A stretch of DNA of 15,201 bases from the NCBI GenBank assembly GCA_045110675.1, contig JBGCGJ010000001.1:1-15201 (forward strand), in the 5' to 3' direction. The position numbers and the translations under genes were made by a program. The stretch's first letter is position 1. Each line of letters starts with the position of its first letter. Below the pieces are notes generated by a model that did not search any database, was not told the origin of the DNA, and saw nothing but the letters and a program-made list of their open reading frames with translations. The DNA comes from JBALVT01 sp045110675 (GTDB lineage Bacteria > Pseudomonadota > Gammaproteobacteria > Pseudomonadales > Halieaceae). This document shows positions 13,241 through 15,201 of this stretch, one piece after another.

Positions 13241-13654
13241 ATGCGGATTCTTTTTTTACTGCTGCCCTGGCTGGAGCTGTTTACGCTAATCCAGTTGGGT
13301 ATTAAAACCTCGGCGCTTACCGCATTGCTCTATGTTTTGGCGACCCTCATTCTCGGCATAGCGGTTATCCGCAAGCAGGGGATGGGTATGATGGATCGAC
13401 TGCGAGCCTCCGGGGATGGCAGAATTTTAGGCCCGGAATTACTGGTTGACGACATGGCTCTGGGTCTTGCGGGGCTGCTTCTTGTCTTCCCGGGTATGAT
13501 GACAGACGCCGCGGCGTTGATAGTTATGATTGGACCGCTTAGAAGGCGAATTGCCAGCGCCTTCGCTCCCAAGGTTGCACAGCCCTATGCAGCTGAGCGC
13601 GATCAAAATGAAAATACCACCATAGAGGGCGAATTTCGGCGATTGGATGACTAA
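13241..13654 (+). CDS. fxsA: FxsA family membrane protein
   Basis: FxsA is a small cytoplasmic-membrane protein; in E. coli its overproduction relieves F-plasmid exclusion of phage T7. Its normal role is unknown. The product has 137 residues with hydrophobic segments at about 3-20 and 24-43 and a longer hydrophobic region at about 70-97. Family features are the W-L-E-L-F-T-L-I-Q first helix, the V-I-R-K-Q-G motif, and L-L-L-V-F-P-G-M-M-T-D in the third. The soluble tail ends T-I-E-G-E-F-R-R-L-D-D, matching the [FI]-[DE]-G-E-[YF] tail of FxsA. The ATG at 13241 is preferred to the in-frame ATG at 13223 because GGAG at 13230-13233 lies seven bases upstream and the first helix then begins at residue 3. 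As in E. coli, the gene lies near groES. No terminator is seen between them. Confidence 0.9.
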   Translation: MRILFLLLPWLELFTLIQLGIKTSALTALLYVLATLILGIAVIRKQGMGMMDRLRASGDGRILGPELLVDDMALGLAGLLLVFPGMMTDAAALIVMIGPLRRRIASAFAPKVAQPYAAERDQNENTTIEGEFRRLDD

Positions 13655-13738
13655 ATCGCCAACACTGTCTCCCTATCTCCTTGTATTTAAATAATAATTC
13701 CCGGTGGCAGCACTTCCATTTTAATTGCCGTCTCCCCC

Positions 13739-13766
13739 TTGACTGCGCGGATTCCGCGACTAGAAT
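13739..13766 (+). promoter_or_regulatory. Predicted sigma70 promoter of groESL
   Basis: TTGACT (5 of 6) at 13739-13744 and TAGAAT (5 of 6) at 13761-13766, spacer 16. Transcription would begin near 13773, inside the CIRCE element, so a bound repressor would block this promoter directly. Confidence 0.65.
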
Positions 13767-13792
13767 TAGCACTCTCGCAAGAAGAGTGCTAA
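13766..13792 (+). promoter_or_regulatory. CIRCE element (HrcA operator) upstream of groESL
   Basis: TTAGCACTC (13766-13774), nine-base spacer, GAGTGCTAA (13784-13792): an exact match to the CIRCE consensus in both arms and spacer length. HrcA repressor binds this site at normal temperature and is released when GroEL is titrated by unfolded protein. The hrcA gene is not in the window. E. coli and other enterics lack this system. Confidence 0.95.
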
Positions 13793-13798
13793 TCGGGG

Positions 13799-13825
13799 CT
13801 TGAATTCGGTTTTTCCGCCCCAATT
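13799..13825 (+). promoter_or_regulatory. Predicted sigma32 heat-shock promoter of groESL
   Basis: CTTGAAT at 13799-13805 and CCCCAATT at 13818-13825 are separated by 12 bases and resemble the RpoH consensus CTTGAAA / CCCCATnT. Transcription would start near 13832, downstream of CIRCE, so this promoter could work even when the sigma70 promoter is repressed. Confidence 0.6.
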
Positions 13826-13834
13826 GTCCAAGTA

Positions 13835-13848
13835 GCCTCATAGGAGGC
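13835..13848 (+). other. Short hairpin at the start of the predicted sigma32 transcript
   Basis: GCCTC (13835-13839) pairs with GAGGC (13844-13848) around the loop ATAG. It would sit at the very 5' end of the sigma32-derived mRNA, where hairpins can protect transcripts from decay. It also buries an AGGAGG-like sequence (13842-13847) that is not near a start codon. Confidence 0.35.
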
Positions 13849-13880
13849 CACATAATATTGTTACTAGGAGAGCAACACAC

Positions 13881-14171
13881 ATGAAAATCCGTCCGCTGTA
13901 CGACCGCGTGGTCGTTCGTCGCAAGGAAGAGGAAGAAACTACTGCAGGCGGCATCCTGCTGCCGGGTTCAGCCAAAGAAAAGCCCAACCAGGGCGAAATC
14001 GTAGCCATTGGCGAAGGCAAGGTACTCGATAGCGGCGAATTGCGTGCCCTGTCTGTGAAAGTCGGCGACACAGTCGTTTTCGGCCAGTACGCCGGTAGCA
14101 ACACCATCGAGATTGATGGCGAAGAACTGATCATCATGGGTGAGAGCGAAATTTTCGCCGTTGTTGAGTAA
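13881..14171 (+). CDS. groES: Co-chaperonin GroES (Hsp10)
   Basis: GroES caps the GroEL folding chamber as a seven-membered ring in the cytosol. The 96-residue length is normal. The N-terminus K-I-R-P-L-Y-D-R-V-V-V is diagnostic. The mobile loop (about 16-32) carries the GroEL-binding tripeptide in G-G-I-L-L-P-G-S-A, here Ile-Leu-Leu (E. coli Ile-Val-Leu). Downstream come G-E-I-V-A-I-G-E-G, V-K-V-G-D-T-V-V-F and the end I-M-G-E-S-E-I-F-A-V-V-E. AGGAGA at 13866-13871 is a good ribosome site for the ATG. The gene is controlled by the CIRCE/sigma70 and sigma32-like sites upstream and is followed after 64 bases by groEL. Confidence 0.98.
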   Translation: MKIRPLYDRVVVRRKEEEETTAGGILLPGSAKEKPNQGEIVAIGEGKVLDSGELRALSVKVGDTVVFGQYAGSNTIEIDGEELIIMGESEIFAVVE

Positions 14172-14235
14172 GTGGCGAGCAAGTCGCATCTACCCCGTTA
14201 CAAGCTAATCGAATTGGTAAATAAGGAACTAGATC

Positions 14236-15201
14236 ATGTCTAAAGATGTATTTTTTGGCGATAAGGCTCGTTCACGCATGCTCAAGGGTGTGAATGTCCT
14301 GGCCGACGCCGTTAAGGCAACTCTCGGGCCCAAGGGCCGCAACGTTATCCTGGACAAGTCCTTTGGTGCTCCTACCGTGACCAAGGATGGTGTATCCGTG
14401 GCCAAGGAAATCGAGCTGAAGGACAAGTTCGAAAACATGGGCGCACAGATGGTCAAGGAAGTGGCTTCCCAGGCTTCTGACCAGGCCGGTGACGGTACTA
14501 CCACCGCTACTGTACTGGCCCAGGCCATCCTCAATGAAGGCCTGAAGTCCGTAGCAGCCGGCATGAACCCCATGGACCTGAAGCGCGGCATCGACAAGGC
14601 CGTCATCGCAGCCGTGGAGCAGATCAAGCTAGCTTCCACTCCCTGTGAAGACAACAAAGCCATTGCCCAGGTGGGCACCATCTCTGCCAACAGCGACTCT
14701 GCAGTGGGCGACATCATTGCCGAGGCCATGGCCAAGGTTGGCAAGGAAGGCGTTATAACTGTAGAGGAAGGTTCCGGCCTGGAAAATGAGCTGGACGTGG
14801 TAGAAGGTATGCAGTTTGACCGCGGCTACCTGTCTCCCTACTTCATCAACAACCAGGAAGGCATGAGCGCCGACCAGGAAGATCCTTTCATCCTGCTGGT
14901 TGACAAGAGAGCCGCCACCATCGTCGAGCTGCGGGCCCTGCGGGGGCAGGTAGCCAGGGCCTCCAAGCCGGTGGTTATCGTTGCCGAGGACGTGGAAGGT
15001 GAGGCGCTGGCTACCCTGGTGGTTAACAATATGCGCGGTATCGTGAAAGTTTTCGCCTGTAAGGCACCTGGCTTCGGAGATCGCCGCAAGGCGATGCTGC
15101 AGGACATTGCTATCCTGACTGGCGGCACCGTCATTTCGGAAGAAGTGGGCCTGGACCTGGAGTCTGCGACTCTGGAGCACCTGGGTACTGCCAAGCGCAT
15201 A
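14236..15201 (+). CDS. groEL: Chaperonin GroEL (Hsp60), 3' end outside window
   Basis: GroEL is the ATP-driven folding chamber that works with GroES. The 322 visible residues cover the N-terminal equatorial, intermediate and much of the apical domain. The frame is open to the window end. The start is ATG at 14236 with AAGGA at 14223-14227. Conserved sites include A-T-L-G-P-K-G-R-N-V, L-D-K-S-F-G-A-P, G-D-G-T-T-T-A-T-V-L (catalytic/nucleotide region), the apical Y-L-S-P-Y-F (Y199, Y203, F204 in E. coli numbering) and E-A-L-A-T-L-V-V (L259, V263, V264). Odd points: residues 221-236, normally near K-I-S-N-I-R-E-M-L-P-V-L, read R-A-A-T-I-V-E-L-R-A-L-R here, placing Arg at the positions of Leu234 and Leu237; the N-terminus S-K-D-V-F-F-G-D-K-A-R-S-R-M is also unusual. 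The C-terminal GGM tail cannot be seen. Confidence 0.98.
   Translation, partial: MSKDVFFGDKARSRMLKGVNVLADAVKATLGPKGRNVILDKSFGAPTVTKDGVSVAKEIELKDKFENMGAQMVKEVASQASDQAGDGTTTATVLAQAILNEGLKSVAAGMNPMDLKRGIDKAVIAAVEQIKLASTPCEDNKAIAQVGTISANSDSAVGDIIAEAMAKVGKEGVITVEEGSGLENELDVVEGMQFDRGYLSPYFINNQEGMSADQEDPFILLVDKRAATIVELRALRGQVARASKPVVIVAEDVEGEALATLVVNNMRGIVKVFACKAPGFGDRRKAMLQDIAILTGGTVISEEVGLDLESATLEHLGTAKRI

Noticed and set aside
13838..15200. Several long minus-strand frames opposite groES and groEL
   Set aside because: Typical antisense shadows of strongly codon-biased genes; the plus-strand chaperonins are unmistakable.

Overview
The window looks like a chromosome segment of a marine gammaproteobacterium, perhaps of the Cellvibrionales/OM60 type. 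The genus-level guess is inference. It rests on an fxsA-groES-groEL neighbourhood as in gammaproteobacteria, a type II secretion-type secretin, an AmpG permease, base composition near 50% GC, and an unusual density of sulfotransferases, which fits a marine, sulfate-rich habitat.

Layout. Positions 1-624 hold the C-terminal end of a secretin (GspD type) that begins outside the window. Positions 696-1415 encode a first sulfotransferase. Positions 1529-1987 encode a small lipoprotein with its own sigma70 promoter. Positions 2086-3735 encode a large, apparently very highly expressed secreted protein of unknown function, bracketed by a near-consensus promoter and a strong intrinsic terminator. Positions 3813-4724 encode a secreted parvulin-type prolyl isomerase. 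Positions 4906-9470 hold a surface-glycan group: a sulfotransferase with a coiled-coil tail (4906-6090), an overlapping two-domain GT2-GT4 glycosyltransferase (6077-8272) and another sulfotransferase (8364-9470). An AmpG-like muropeptide permease follows (9556-10800), then a fourth sulfotransferase (10965-11660) and a GT2-like glycosyltransferase (11673-12653). On the minus strand lie a DNA alkyltransferase-like protein (12665-12994) and a small ORF just upstream of it. The window closes with fxsA (13241-13654) and the groES-groEL operon, groEL running off the end.

How the parts may fit together (inference). The four sulfotransferases and two cytosolic glycosyltransferases could make and sulfate a cell-surface glycan or glycoprotein. 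The secretin, the abundant exported protein, the lipoprotein and the prolyl isomerase are envelope or export functions. One testable idea is that the abundant exported protein is a surface component matured by its neighbours. No polymerase, flippase or oligosaccharyltransferase lies in the window, so the glycan pathway is incomplete here.

The groESL control region is informative. A perfect CIRCE (HrcA operator) overlaps a sigma70 promoter, and a sigma32-like promoter lies just downstream, suggesting two layers of heat-shock control. The groEL product has arginines where E. coli GroEL has two substrate-binding leucines of the apical domain. The GT4 half of the fusion enzyme lacks the second glutamate of its EX7E motif. 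No tRNA, rRNA, CRISPR array or insertion sequence was seen, and no gene-free stretch exceeds 300 bases.
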